Shown here: one piece after another, positions 49,426 through 58,427 of the stretch
Numbering within the stretch: the stretch's first letter is position 1
How the letters are laid out: every line of letters begins with the position of its first letter
Origin: Spirochaetaceae bacterium
GTDB taxonomy: Bacteria > Spirochaetota > Spirochaetia > Treponematales > Treponemataceae
Reading direction: 5' to 3'
Assembly: GCA_017622135.1 (NCBI GenBank)
Contig: JAGARR010000006.1
Span: 62,001-126,000 of the forward strand
DNA: 64,000 nt
Program-made: the position numbers and the translations under genes
Notes under the pieces: model-generated
Told to the model about the DNA's origin: nothing
Seen by the model: the letters and a program-made list of their open reading frames with translations, nothing else
Database searches by the model: none

Positions 49426-51939
49426 CTAGACCTCCGGGTTCCAGGAGACGGTGCGGAGAATATCCGCAAAGACACCAGCTGCCGTCACCCCAGCTCCCGC
49501 TCCGTATCCCATAATGGACAGGGGGATGGGATTGTACCGCTGGGTATGGAACACAAAGGCGTTCTCCCCGCCCTTCACCGTGTACAGGGGATGGCTTGCA
49601 TCCACCTCCATCATACCCACGCTGCACCTTCCCTCCTGAATGGAGGCCGCCATCCGCAGCACCTTTCCCTCGGCCTTCAGCCGCTCCATCAGCTTGGAGA
49701 AATGATCGTCCACCTTGGGCAGATTGGCCAGGAACTGGTCCACGGTGCCGGAGTCGTCAAAGTCTGCCGGGAACACCTTGTGGATCACAATGTCCTCCAT
49801 CTCCACCGCCAGTCCCGACTCACGGGCAATGATGAGGGCCTTGCGAGCCACATCAAGGCCTGCCAAGTCATCACGGGGATCAGGCTCGGTGAAGCGCTTC
49901 TCCCGAGCCTCCAGCACCGCCTGGCTGAAGGTAGCACCCTCATCCAGCCGTCCGAAGATGTAGGACAGGGAGCCGGACATGATGCCGCTAAAGCCCTTCA
50001 GCTTGTCGCCGCTGGCAAAGAGATTCTGGAGGGTATCGATAATGGGAAGCCCCGCACCTACGTTTGTCTCGTAGAGGAACAGGCGGCGCATCCTGTTGGC
50101 AGTGCGACGCAGCTTGGTGTAATAGTCCATGGACATGGAGTTGGCCCGCTTGTTGGGAGTGGCGATGTGCATTCCCGCCTCAAGGATATCGAGATACCGC
50201 TCCGGCAGGTCGTAACTGGCGGTGCAGTCCACAAAGACAGGATTCAAGGGCTTCACCTGCCGCACATACTCCAGAATGGCTTCCAGAGAGGTGGGCTGCC
50301 CCTTGGCACTCACCTCGTCACGCCAATTGGACAGGTCCAGACCAGGAGAGCTGACATCGGGCGGTGCCACCAGCATCTTGTCCATGGTGGCAATGGCCAT
50401 GACCCGAATGTCGATGCGCTGGGAAAGCAGCTCCTCCTGCTGGTCGCGAATCTGGTCCAGCAGGCAGCCGCCGATGGTTCCCGCACCGAAGGCAAAGACC
50501 TCGATGGTCTGGGCCGTGTTGAAGAAGAACCGGTGGGCAATGCGCACCGCCGTGTCCCCGTTGCTGCCTGCAATAACCACACTGATGGAGCGCTCCGACG
50601 AGCCCTGGGCAATGGCAAGGATGTTGATGTCCTGGGAGGCCAGCGAGTCAAAGAAGGTTCCCGCCACTCCCCGCTTCTCCTTCATGCCGTCACCCACAAT
50701 GGAGACGATAGCGCAATGCTCCTGCACCTCGATGACGTTCAGCAGCCGCTCCCGCAGCTCCAGCTCGAATTCGGCTGAGAGGATGTCCATCACCAGGTGG
50801 GCCTGGGACTGGCGCACACAGAAGGTGATGGTGTACTCGGAGCTGGACTGGGTAATCAGCAGGATGGACACCCCGCCACGGCTGACGGCGGCGAAGATGC
50901 GGGCTGCCATACCGCTCCTGCCCTTCATGCTGGAGCCGGAGACACTGACCATGGCAGTATTCTTGAGGCAGGAGATACCCCGCACCGGTCCCACGTCATT
51001 GGTGGCGTTGAAGGGGCCCTGGGCGATCCGTGTGCCCCGTGCAGAGGGATTGTGGCTGTTAAGACTCCAGGCTTCGATTCCCTTGGATGCCAAGGGGGCC
51101 AGGGTCTTGGGGTGCAACACCTTGGAGCCAAAGAAGGAAAGCTCCATGGCTTCCTCATAGGTCATGTCGTCCACAAGAATTGCGTCGGGAACAATGCGGG
51201 GATCGGCGGTGTAGATGCCGTCCACATCGGTCCAGAACTCCACCTTCCTGGCCCCCAGGCAGGAACCCACGATGGCAGCGGAGAAGTCAGAGCCGTTGCG
51301 CCCCAAAAGGCCGGGCATTGACTTGGTGTCGGCAAACTTTGCCCGCCAGGAGCAGATGAAGCCGGGGAACAGCAGAATCCGGGCCTGACGGTGGGACTCC
51401 CCGTCACGGTAGGGGGCAAAGGCCTGGGTGGTACGTCCGTAGTCCAGATCCCCCTCCTTCTGGTTTCCAGTGGTGAAGATGAAGTTCCGGGAGTCCAAAA
51501 GCTCCACCTTCTGCCCCTTGGCCACCAGCACCGCCTCAACAATGGGAACGCACAGGAGCTCGCCGCTGCCCATAATCCTGCAGTGGACCGAATCGGGACA
51601 CTCCCCAAAGGCAGACACCGCCTCCAGCAGGCGGCGGTATTCGGCAAAGGTGGACTCCAGCCGCTGCATCACCGTGGCGGGAACAAAGGCGGGAAGCTGG
51701 GCGGCGATCTCCAGGCAAATATCCTGGTGGACCTTCCGCAGCTGCTCCACAAAGGGCTCTGCAGGGGCACCGGCAAGGCAGCCGTCAATGCTCTCCTGCA
51801 GCCTGTTGGAAACACCGGCCACGGCGGAAACAACAACACTGATGCGATCACCTTCAGCACGGGAAACCATGATGTCCGTGGAATCAAGAATCCGCCGGGC
51901 GCTTCCCATAGAGGTGCCGCCAAACTTTAGGGTCAACAT
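49426..51939 (-). CDS. thrA: Bifunctional aspartate kinase/homoserine dehydrogenase
   Basis: The start is ATG 51937-51939 behind GAGAGG; the frame is open 48 codons upstream but reads through the argG terminator. The 837-residue product begins with aspartate kinase (LTLKFGGTSMGSA, TDVDGIYTADPRIV), then two ACT domains (about 310-455: VSGSSMKGRSGMAARIF, SIVGDGMKEKRGVAG), then homoserine dehydrogenase (NAD loop VFAFGAGTIGGCLLDQI near 463, NKRANSMSMDYY, GIMSGSLSYIFG). It supplies homoserine for threonine and methionine. A 30-bp hairpin lies just upstream of the ribosome site. Confidence 0.95.
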   Translation of the reverse strand: MLTLKFGGTSMGSARRILDSTDIMVSRAEGDRISVVVSAVAGVSNRLQESIDGCLAGAPAEPFVEQLRKVHQDICLEIAAQLPAFVPATVMQRLESTFAEYRRLLEAVSAFGECPDSVHCRIMGSGELLCVPIVEAVLVAKGQKVELLDSRNFIFTTGNQKEGDLDYGRTTQAFAPYRDGESHRQARILLFPGFICSWRAKFADTKSMPGLLGRNGSDFSAAIVGSCLGARKVEFWTDVDGIYTADPRIVPDAILVDDMTYEEAMELSFFGSKVLHPKTLAPLASKGIEAWSLNSHNPSARGTRIAQGPFNATNDVGPVRGISCLKNTAMVSVSGSSMKGRSGMAARIFAAVSRGGVSILLITQSSSEYTITFCVRQSQAHLVMDILSAEFELELRERLLNVIEVQEHCAIVSIVGDGMKEKRGVAGTFFDSLASQDINILAIAQGSSERSISVVIAGSNGDTAVRIAHRFFFNTAQTIEVFAFGAGTIGGCLLDQIRDQQEELLSQRIDIRVMAIATMDKMLVAPPDVSSPGLDLSNWRDEVSAKGQPTSLEAILEYVRQVKPLNPVFVDCTASYDLPERYLDILEAGMHIATPNKRANSMSMDYYTKLRRTANRMRRLFLYETNVGAGLPIIDTLQNLFASGDKLKGFSGIMSGSLSYIFGRLDEGATFSQAVLEAREKRFTEPDPRDDLAGLDVARKALIIARESGLAVEMEDIVIHKVFPADFDDSGTVDQFLANLPKVDDHFSKLMERLKAEGKVLRMAASIQEGRCSVGMMEVDASHPLYTVKGGENAFVFHTQRYNPIPLSIMGYGAGAGVTAAGVFADILRTVSWNPEV

Positions 51940-51958
51940 ACAAACCTCTCGATAATCT

Positions 51959-51988
51959 GGGGCTGGTGAATAGGTCATATCCAGCCCC
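51959..51988 (-). promoter_or_regulatory. Stem-loop in the thrA leader
   Basis: A perfect 8-bp stem (GGGGCTGG with CCAGCCCC) with a 14-base loop ends 9 bp before the GAGAGG ribosome site of thrA. It is not followed by a T run on the reverse strand, so it is not a terminator. A role in translation or mRNA stability is possible. Confidence 0.5.
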
Positions 51989-51997
51989 CATTGGAAT

Positions 51998-52044
51998 AAA
52001 AAAACAGGGGGAACCCGGCTGCCAAAGCGGCCCAAAGCTCCCCC
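51998..52044 (-). terminator. Rho-independent terminator after argG
   Basis: On the reverse strand a GC-rich hairpin closed by GGGGGA/TTCCCCC arms, with an inner GGCCGC/GCAGCC stem, is followed by TGTTTTTTT. It starts about 8 bp after the argG stop and separates argG from thrA. Confidence 0.8.
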
Positions 52045-52051
52045 GCAAAAG

Positions 52052-53317
52052 TCACTCTGTAGGCCGCTTCTTGAAAGTGGCATTGTCCAGGACGGCCTGT
52101 CCCCTGCCCACCTGCTGCTCCATCATAGCCCGCACCTTCAGGGGCAGGCCCACCAAGGTAATGAAGCCCTGGGCATCCTGATGGTTGTACAGCTCTCCGG
52201 TGGTGAAGGAGGCAATGCTCTCGTTGTAGAGGCTGTAGGGGGAATAGGAGCCTGCCCCCCGGATGGATCCCTTGTATAGCTTGAGCTTCACCCAACCGGT
52301 AACGGTCTCCTGGGTCTTGTCCACAAAGGCCATCAGGGAATCCATCAGGGTGGTGAACCACTTGCCGTCGTAAATGAGCTCGCTCATGCGGTGGGACACC
52401 AGCTGCTTGTAGTGGTAGGTGTCCCGGTCAAGGCACAGGTGGTCCAGCATCTGGTGGGCAAAGTACAGGATGGAGCCACCGGGAGTCTCGTAGACGCCGC
52501 GGCTCTTCATGCCCACAAAGCGGTTCTCGCAGATATCCACCAGCCCCACACCGTTGCGGCCACCAATCTTGTTCAGCTCCGCCATCAGCTCCAGGGCACC
52601 CATCTTCTTGCCGTTGACGGCCACGGGGATTCCCGCCTCAAAGTCGATGGTGACGTACTCGCCGGCCTCAGGGGCCTCCTCAGGCACGGTGGTGAGCTTC
52701 AGCATGTGCTTGTAATTGGGCTCGTTCTCAGTCTGCTCCAGCTCCAGGCCCTCGTGGGACAGGTGCCAGATGTTCTCGTCACGGCTGTAGGACTGGTCCT
52801 TCTTCATGGGGACGGGAATTCCCCGGTCCTCCAAGAACTTGATCTCGGCCTCACGGCTGTCCATGTTCCACTTGGGGTCGCGCCAGGCGGCAATCACCTG
52901 CAGGTCGGGGGCAAAGGCCTTGATGGCCAGCTCGAAGCGAACCTGGTCGTTGCCCTTTCCCGTGGCTCCGTGGCAGATGGCCACCGCATTCTCCTGGCGG
53001 GCGTACTCCACCAGAATCTTGCCGATGAGGGGCCGTGCTGTGGAGGTTCCCAGCAGATAGCGGTCCTCGTAGACGGCGTTGGCCTTCACCGCAGGCCAGA
53101 TGTACTCAGTGATGTACTCCTCCCGGGCATCCACCACATAGCAGGCTGCGGCGCCGGTGTCCAGGGCCCGCTGCTTTATCGTCCTCCAGTCATCCTCCTG
53201 TCCCACGTCCACGCAGACAGCGATGACATCATAGTCGTAGTTCTCCTTGAGCCACGGAATGATCACTGTAGTGTCAAGTCCACCTGAATATGCAAGAACA
53301 ACCTTACCTTTGCTCAT
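52052..53317 (-). CDS. argG: Argininosuccinate synthase
   Basis: The 421-residue enzyme joins citrulline and aspartate with ATP on the way to arginine. The PP-loop is VLAYSGGLDTTVIIPWLKE (SGGLDT at 11-16). GTSTARPLIGKILVEYA, CHGATGKGNDQVRFE, and the central GRNGVGLVDICENRFVGMKSRG blocks follow in family order. The ribosome site AGAGGAACG precedes the ATG. Its promoter is visible 40 bp upstream, and a strong terminator follows the stop. Confidence 0.97.
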   Translation of the reverse strand: MSKGKVVLAYSGGLDTTVIIPWLKENYDYDVIAVCVDVGQEDDWRTIKQRALDTGAAACYVVDAREEYITEYIWPAVKANAVYEDRYLLGTSTARPLIGKILVEYARQENAVAICHGATGKGNDQVRFELAIKAFAPDLQVIAAWRDPKWNMDSREAEIKFLEDRGIPVPMKKDQSYSRDENIWHLSHEGLELEQTENEPNYKHMLKLTTVPEEAPEAGEYVTIDFEAGIPVAVNGKKMGALELMAELNKIGGRNGVGLVDICENRFVGMKSRGVYETPGGSILYFAHQMLDHLCLDRDTYHYKQLVSHRMSELIYDGKWFTTLMDSLMAFVDKTQETVTGWVKLKLYKGSIRGAGSYSPYSLYNESIASFTTGELYNHQDAQGFITLVGLPLKVRAMMEQQVGRGQAVLDNATFKKRPTE

Positions 53318-53355
53318 ATCGTTCCTCTTTGATTTTTATGAAAAAAAACTGCCTC

Positions 53356-53384
53356 AGTATATCACTCCGGTAAATTTGATACAA
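53356..53384 (-). promoter_or_regulatory. Promoter of argG
   Basis: On the reverse strand TTGTAT (53379-53384), 17 bp and TATACT (53356-53361) lie about 40 bp before the argG start codon. Confidence 0.55.
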
Positions 53385-53576
53385 GCAGTGGGGAAAGAAA
53401 AATTATTGGATTGAAAGTTTATTAAGTATTTTTAAATACTGACAAAAAGCTCCAACACCTTGAAGGCACCGCAGGTTTTTCTCCCTATGAAGCCGAAAAA
53501 ACGACCCCAAGACGATTCCATGAAGCCGACTCCAACCGCCGACTCCATGGAACCTCACCCGATGCCTGGTGACCGC

Positions 53577-54116
53577 CTACTGTCCTTGTCCCGACCACAC
53601 CAGCCTGTCGATGTCAAACCCTAGGGACTCAGCCAGAATCAGGTACTCCGTCAGCACCTCCGAGGGCATCTGGGGAGTGCGACTCAGAATCCATAGGTAG
53701 TTCAGGTCCTTGCCCGCCACCAAGGCATACTGGTAGTCGTCATCGATGGCAATCACATTGTAGCCGCTGTAGAATGGCCCGAAGAAGGACACCTCAAGGG
53801 CTCCTAGGTCGGGGCTTCCCTGAAACCTGGCCCTTCCCTCCGACTCCTGCCATTTGCCCTTGGCGTAATTGTAGCCCCGGTTCACCACCCGCACGGAGCC
53901 GTCCTCGTTCATGGAGTACTCCGCCGTCACGTTCCGCAGGTTCCGCTCGAAGGCGAAGTCAAAGCGGGCCACCTCATGCCAGGTTCCCAGATACCGCTGC
54001 AGGTCAAAGTCCGTCACCGGATACACACCCTTGGGGATGGAACGACATCCCACCATCACCAGAACTGCCACCAGCAGACTTGCCAAACCAAAGAACACGT
54101 TTCTCTTGCCGTCCAT
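53577..54116 (-). CDS. Lipocalin-type outer lipoprotein (Blc-like)
   Basis: The start is ATG 54114-54116 (two GTG codons lie just before it) with AAGGTGG upstream. The 179-residue product has a lipoprotein signal ending VMVGC (Cys24). The lipocalin GxW motif lies in VTDFDLQRYLGTWHEVARFDF (Gly44-Thr-Trp46). VTAEYSMNEDGSVRVVNRGYN, YALVAGKDLNYLWILSRTP and a C-terminal helix follow. Blc-type lipocalins bind lysophospholipids or other small hydrophobic molecules in the envelope. It is a single-gene unit. Confidence 0.9.
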   Translation of the reverse strand: MDGKRNVFFGLASLLVAVLVMVGCRSIPKGVYPVTDFDLQRYLGTWHEVARFDFAFERNLRNVTAEYSMNEDGSVRVVNRGYNYAKGKWQESEGRARFQGSPDLGALEVSFFGPFYSGYNVIAIDDDYQYALVAGKDLNYLWILSRTPQMPSEVLTEYLILAESLGFDIDRLVWSGQGQ

Positions 54117-54245
54117 GGCCACCACCTTCTGAAAGGAATTTGGCGGTCTCTCTCAAAACAAGCACCGCCACTACAAAGTATAGGAGACTCCCGCCCCTCG
54201 AAGATTTCATTACACCACAGGCGGCCACGGATTTAAGGTTTATTT

Positions 54246-54278
54246 AAAAAAAATCCCGAAGGGCAGTCCCTTCAGGAT
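54246..54278 (-). terminator. Rho-independent terminator after the sigma factor gene
   Basis: On the reverse strand an 11-bp stem (ATCCTGAAGGG with CCCTTCGGGAT, one G-T pair), an ACTG loop and eight T residues lie about 65 bp after the stop. Confidence 0.88.
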
Positions 54279-54340
54279 GACAAAACGCTCTTCCACGGTG
54301 ATTGCTTTCCAGTCTATTAGGAAAACAATCACCTGAGAGC

Positions 54341-55165
54341 TCATACACTCATTGATTCCTGCCCTACCCGTCGCCGCAGGGATTGCATGGCCTTCATCTC
54401 CAGCTTCCGGGCAGTCTCGGCGGAACAGCCAATCCTGCCGCTCACCTGACGGAAGGTACGCAGCTTCGGAGCATCCTTGTCAAAGTTGAACCGATAGTAG
54501 ATGACCTGCCGTTCCGCCTTGGGAAGATCCTCCACCATGCGGCGCACGTCGGCGGCCACCAGATTCCGGAATCCGGTCTGCTCCATGGAGGAACGCTCGT
54601 CCTCCAGCAGATCCCCGCAAGTGACCCCATCACCCTCCTTGAGCTCGATATTGAGGCTGGAATAGGCGTAGCAGTAGGACAGGGTATTCCTCACCTGGTA
54701 TTCGCTCATATCCAGGTAGGTAGCAAGCTCGCTGACGGTGGGCTCCCTCCCCAGCATTATCTGGAGGTAGGAGCGGGACTTCTTCAGGCGGCGAACCTCA
54801 TTTTCCTTTCTTGAGGGCAGGTAGATTGCTGGCAGCTTGGACTGGATGTACCGTAGGATGTACTGGGTGATCCAGGGATAGGCATAGGTGGCAAAATGTA
54901 CATTGAAGCTGGAGGAGAACTTGTCCACGGCCATCATCAGGCCCACATTCCCCTCCTGTATGAGGTCAAGAAGCAGCTGCTCGTCCTTGGTATACTTCTC
55001 GGCCACGCTCACCACCAGCCGCAGGTTTGCGTTCACCAGCCGCTGGCGAGCATCATCGTTACCATCGCGAACTCTCTGGGCAAGCTCCCTCTCCTGGTCA
55101 TGGGTCAGACGTTCGTAGCGTCTTATCTGCTCAAAATACATTTCCAATATGCTTTTCTGTGCCAT
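54341..55165 (-). CDS. Sigma-70-family RNA polymerase sigma factor (RpoS/RpoH-like)
   Basis: A 274-residue sigma factor without the long region 1.1 of RpoD. Region 1.2/2 reads SILEMYFEQIRRYERLTHDQ, then LVNANLRLVVSVAEKYT, DLIQEGNVGLMMAVDKF and FATYAYPWITQYILRYIQSK. Region 3 includes REPTVSELATYLDMSEYQV, and region 4 (LPKAERQVIYYRFNFDKDAP, FRQVSGRIGCSAETARKLEM) is intact. It is an alternative factor of group 2 or 3. TTGGAGG precedes the ATG, and a sigma-54-type promoter lies 36 bp upstream. The likely regulon is unknown. Confidence 0.88.
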   Translation of the reverse strand: MAQKSILEMYFEQIRRYERLTHDQERELAQRVRDGNDDARQRLVNANLRLVVSVAEKYTKDEQLLLDLIQEGNVGLMMAVDKFSSSFNVHFATYAYPWITQYILRYIQSKLPAIYLPSRKENEVRRLKKSRSYLQIMLGREPTVSELATYLDMSEYQVRNTLSYCYAYSSLNIELKEGDGVTCGDLLEDERSSMEQTGFRNLVAADVRRMVEDLPKAERQVIYYRFNFDKDAPKLRTFRQVSGRIGCSAETARKLEMKAMQSLRRRVGQESMSV

Positions 55166-55200
55166 AATCTAGCCTCCAACTTTTGATTCAGAAATTTATA

Positions 55201-55218
55201 TAGCAAAAACCATGCCAA
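55201..55218 (-). promoter_or_regulatory. Sigma-54 (-24/-12) promoter before the sigma factor gene
   Basis: On the reverse strand TTGGCATGGTTTTTGCTA carries GG and GC exactly 10 bp apart, matching TGGCAC-N5-TTGC at all but one base. It predicts a start about 12 bp downstream of the GC, near 55191, leaving a 25-base leader with the TTGGAGG site. Confidence 0.7.
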
Positions 55219-55721
55219 TTTCCTTAAGTTTTTCTTACAAAACACAAATACTTGTATAATAAATATTTATAGAAAGAAATAACTTCTATGGAATCAGAAA
55301 AAAATTAAAAAATTACGGAAAAAGAGACAGGACCTGTATAAAAAACTGCACAACCCCAGAGAACCAGCATCAAAACAGGAAAATTGTACTATTTTTCATA
55401 CAGCATGACAGCAGAAACAGAAAAACAACTGTCTATTTTTTTAAACAGCATCTATCCTGACAGGAAAACTGCCGGGAAATTCCAGCTTTTTCTCACTATC
55501 AGCAGCCAACCTGCAGCCACAGTGCGGTGCGACTGTCCACATCAGAATGTAGTGGTAGGAATCCATCCTCCAAAACCAAATTAATTCTTTCTATATATAT
55601 AAAATTTTATTCGTTTTAAGCTTGTCACTTCAACCCGATAAAAAATTTTAATCATTTTGCTAAAAAAAATCTAATTCTCGGCATTTTTTTTTTTTTTTTC
55701 ACTTTTTTTTGTTTTTTATTC

Positions 55722-55750
55722 TTGACAGATTCCAAAGTGAATACTAGCAT
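55722..55750 (+). promoter_or_regulatory. Promoter of the butyrate operon
   Basis: TTGACA (55722-55727), 17 bp and TAGCAT (55745-55750) lie about 98 bp before the first thiolase start, leaving a leader of roughly 90 bases. Confidence 0.6.
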
Positions 55751-55847
55751 ACCAATTATGTATATATTCTGCAGTGTCCGACTCTTGTATGTATAAAAAA
55801 GATATATAACAAGGGCGCTGTAGTTGTAAGTTTTAGGAGGAAGATAT

Positions 55848-57059
55848 ATGGAATTAAAGAAGGCCTACATCGTCAGTGCAAAGCGTACCGCTATTGGAGG
55901 TTTCTTAGGGGGGCTCTCCTCAGTAAAGCCCAGGGAGTTCGGTGCGCAGGTCATCAAGGCCCTGTTGGCAGACGCCGGTGTAAAGCCTGAGAATGTGGAT
56001 GAGGTCATCTGTGGCAATGTTCTTGGAGCAGGTGTAGGACAGAGCATCGGCCGTACCGCATCCCTGGAAGCTGGCATCCCTGATACTGTCTGTGCCCACA
56101 CCACCAACATGGTCTGCGGTTCCGGCATGCGAACGGTGATGGAAGCTGTAATGACCATCCAGGCTGGACAGGGCGACCTTGTGGTAGCCGGTGGAATCGA
56201 GTCCATGTCACAGGCTCCCTACCTGGTTCCCGCCAACACACGCACGGGGAACAAGATGGGGCCATGGAAGGCCGTTGACCACATGATTTACGATGCGCTC
56301 ACCGATGCCCGCCTGGACATCCACATGGGTGTCACTGCAGAGAACATCGCCAAGAAATACAACATCAGCCGCCAGGAGCAGGATGACTTTGCCTATGCTT
56401 CCCAGCAAAAGGCTATCGCCGCCCAAGATGCCGGCAAGTTCAAGGAAGAGATTGTTCCCATCACCATCGCCACCAAGAAGGGCGATGTCATCTTCGACAC
56501 CGACGAGCACATCAACCGGGGAACCAATCCGGAGAAGCTGGCGAAGCTCAAGCCCGCCTTCATCAAGGACGGTTCCGTGACTGCCGGAAACGCCTCCGGA
56601 ATCAACGACGGAGCCTCCTTTGTGCTGGTTGCCAGTGAGGATGCAGTGAAGAAGTACGGACTCAAGCCCCTCTGCGAGATTGTCGGAATCGGACAGGGTG
56701 GAGTTGATCCCAGCGTCATGGGCCTGGGTCCCACTCCCGCCATCCGCAACGCACTGAAATACGCAGGTGTGAAGCTTGCCGACATCGAAGTGGTGGAGCT
56801 GAACGAGGCCTTCGCCGCCCAGTCTCTGGGTGTCATCCACGAGTTGGTGGAGGAGCATGGCGTCAACAAGGAAGAGTTCATGGCCAAGACCAATGTGAAC
56901 GGCGGTGCCATCGCTCTCGGACATCCGGTTGGCGCGTCTGGAAACAGAATCATCGTCACCTTGATCCACGAAATGATCCGTTCCAACAAGAAGCTGGGAC
57001 TGGCCTCGCTGTGTATCGGCGGTGGACAGGGAACAGCCATCATCTTGAAGCGGGACTAA
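55848..57059 (+). CDS. Acetyl-CoA acetyltransferase (thiolase), copy 1
   Basis: The 403-residue biosynthetic thiolase condenses two acetyl-CoA to acetoacetyl-CoA. The acyl-binding Cys is in NMVCGSGMRTVMEA (Cys90), VVELNEAFAAQSLG follows, the active His is in AIALGHPVGASGNR (His359), and the second Cys is in SLCIGGGQGTA (Cys389). A strong AGGAGGAAG lies upstream. It is the first gene of a five-gene butyrate operon and is followed 32 bp later by a close paralogue, so the pair arose by tandem duplication. Confidence 0.95.
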   Translation: MELKKAYIVSAKRTAIGGFLGGLSSVKPREFGAQVIKALLADAGVKPENVDEVICGNVLGAGVGQSIGRTASLEAGIPDTVCAHTTNMVCGSGMRTVMEAVMTIQAGQGDLVVAGGIESMSQAPYLVPANTRTGNKMGPWKAVDHMIYDALTDARLDIHMGVTAENIAKKYNISRQEQDDFAYASQQKAIAAQDAGKFKEEIVPITIATKKGDVIFDTDEHINRGTNPEKLAKLKPAFIKDGSVTAGNASGINDGASFVLVASEDAVKKYGLKPLCEIVGIGQGGVDPSVMGLGPTPAIRNALKYAGVKLADIEVVELNEAFAAQSLGVIHELVEEHGVNKEEFMAKTNVNGGAIALGHPVGASGNRIIVTLIHEMIRSNKKLGLASLCIGGGQGTAIILKRD

Positions 57060-57091
57060 CCGGCAAGTATTATTTTAGGAGATTTATTTTT

Positions 57092-58303
57092 ATGGAAGCA
57101 AAGAAGGTATATGTTGTCGGTGCAAAGCGCACCGCTGTAGGAAATTTTTTGGGAACACTGTCTGGGGTTCATCCCAAGGTCCTGGGCTCCACAGTCGTGA
57201 AGGAGCTTCTGGCATCCTCCGGTGTGAAGCCTGAGAATGTGGACGAGGTCATCTGCGGAAACGTTCTGGGTGGTGGCCTGGGACAGAACATCGGCCGCAC
57301 CATTGCCCTGGAGGCAGGCATCCCCGATTCCGTGTGCGCCCACACCACCAACATGCTCTGCGGTTCCGGCATGAGGACCGTCATGGAGGCCACCATGTCC
57401 ATCCAGGTGGGCTTCAACGACATCGTGGTGGCCGGTGGTGTGGAGTCCATGTCACAGGCTCCCTACCTGATTCCTGCCAACACCCGTTCCGGAAACAAGA
57501 TGGGCTCATGGAAGGCAGAGGACCACATGCTCCATGACGCATTGGTCGACACCTTGTACAACATCCACATGGGTGTAACCGCCGAGAACATTGCGGAAAA
57601 GTACAAGATTGGTCGCCAGGAGCAGGACAAATTTGCCATGGGCTCCCAGAAGAAGGCTATCGCCGCCCAGGATGCCGGCAAGTTCAAGGAGGAGATTGTC
57701 CCCGTCGTCATCCCCTCCAAGAAGGGCGACATCGTGTTCGACACCGACGAGTTCCCCAACCGCAAGACCGATGTTGAGAAGCTGGGCAAGCTGAAGCCCG
57801 CCTTCATCAAGGACGGAACCGTCACCGCAGGAAATGCCTCCGGAATCAATGACGGTGCCTCCTTCATGGTGCTGGCCAGCGAGGACGCCGTGAAGAAGTA
57901 TGGCCTCAAGCCCCTCTGCGAGGTGGTGGCATACGGACAGGGCGGCGTTGACCCCCGCGTCATGGGCCTCGGCCCCACCCCCGCCATCCGCAAGGCCTTG
58001 AACAGTGCCGGAATGAAGCTGGCTGACATGGAAATCATCGAGCTGAACGAAGCCTTTGCCGCCCAGTCTCTGGGTGTCATCCACGAGCTGGTGGAGGAGC
58101 ACGGCGTAGACAAGGCTGAGCTGATGGCCAAGACCAACGTGAATGGAAGTGCCATCGCCCTTGGCCATCCCGTGGGAATCTCCGGCAACCGCATCATGGT
58201 CTCCATGATCCACGAGATGAAGCGCACAGGAAAGAAGCTTGGCCTTGCCTCCCTGTGCATCGGTGGTGGGCAGGGAACCGCTGTAATCTTGAAGCTGGTA
58301 TAA
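57092..58303 (+). CDS. Acetyl-CoA acetyltransferase (thiolase), copy 2
   Basis: The start is ATG 57092 behind AGGAG; the frame extends upstream into copy 1 without need. The 403-residue product mirrors copy 1: NMLCGSGMRTVMEA, IIELNEAFAAQSLG, AIALGHPVGISGNR and SLCIGGGQGTA. The two enzymes are the same length and similar throughout, diverging mostly at surface residues. Copy 2 may prefer a different acyl-CoA or simply raise dosage. A strong hairpin follows before the next gene. Confidence 0.94.
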   Translation: MEAKKVYVVGAKRTAVGNFLGTLSGVHPKVLGSTVVKELLASSGVKPENVDEVICGNVLGGGLGQNIGRTIALEAGIPDSVCAHTTNMLCGSGMRTVMEATMSIQVGFNDIVVAGGVESMSQAPYLIPANTRSGNKMGSWKAEDHMLHDALVDTLYNIHMGVTAENIAEKYKIGRQEQDKFAMGSQKKAIAAQDAGKFKEEIVPVVIPSKKGDIVFDTDEFPNRKTDVEKLGKLKPAFIKDGTVTAGNASGINDGASFMVLASEDAVKKYGLKPLCEVVAYGQGGVDPRVMGLGPTPAIRKALNSAGMKLADMEIIELNEAFAAQSLGVIHELVEEHGVDKAELMAKTNVNGSAIALGHPVGISGNRIMVSMIHEMKRTGKKLGLASLCIGGGQGTAVILKLV

Positions 58304-58312
58304 TCTAGAAAA

Positions 58313-58345
58313 GCATCCCCTGGGTCACTCATTGACCCAGGATGC
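58313..58345 (+). promoter_or_regulatory. Intergenic stem-loop between thiolase 2 and hbd
   Basis: A long stem (GCATC plus CCTGGGTCA against TGACCCAGG plus GATGC, one bulged C) with a 5-base loop is not followed by a T run. It may partly terminate, process or protect the operon mRNA at this point. Confidence 0.6.
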
Positions 58346-58427
58346 ATCTGTGATTGGACTTGAAGGGGACACCGTTCCCTGCTAAAATACAAACTATTAT
58401 TTCTTAGTTTCAAAGAGAGGTTTTTTT

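Larger units (their letters stand above)
55166..55847. other. Long AT-rich intergenic region
   Basis: This 680-bp gap separates the minus-strand sigma gene from the plus-strand butyrate operon. The two promoters annotated within it are the only signals I trust. It also holds long T tracts (55686-55718). A 66-codon frame at 55384 has no ribosome site and unusual codons, and I do not accept it. A regulatory RNA here cannot be excluded. Confidence 0.6.

Noticed and set aside
49546..50778. 410-codon frame antisense to thrA
   Set aside because: No ribosome site or domain; mirrors thrA codons.
53505..53565. Short repeated words (GAAGCCGACTCC, GACTCCATGGAAC) after the lipocalin gene
   Set aside because: The partial hairpin lacks a clean stem and T run, so I could not call a terminator or mobile end.
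55384..55584. 66-codon frame in the long intergenic region
   Set aside because: No ribosome site, no promoter and no domain; composition follows the AT-rich spacer.
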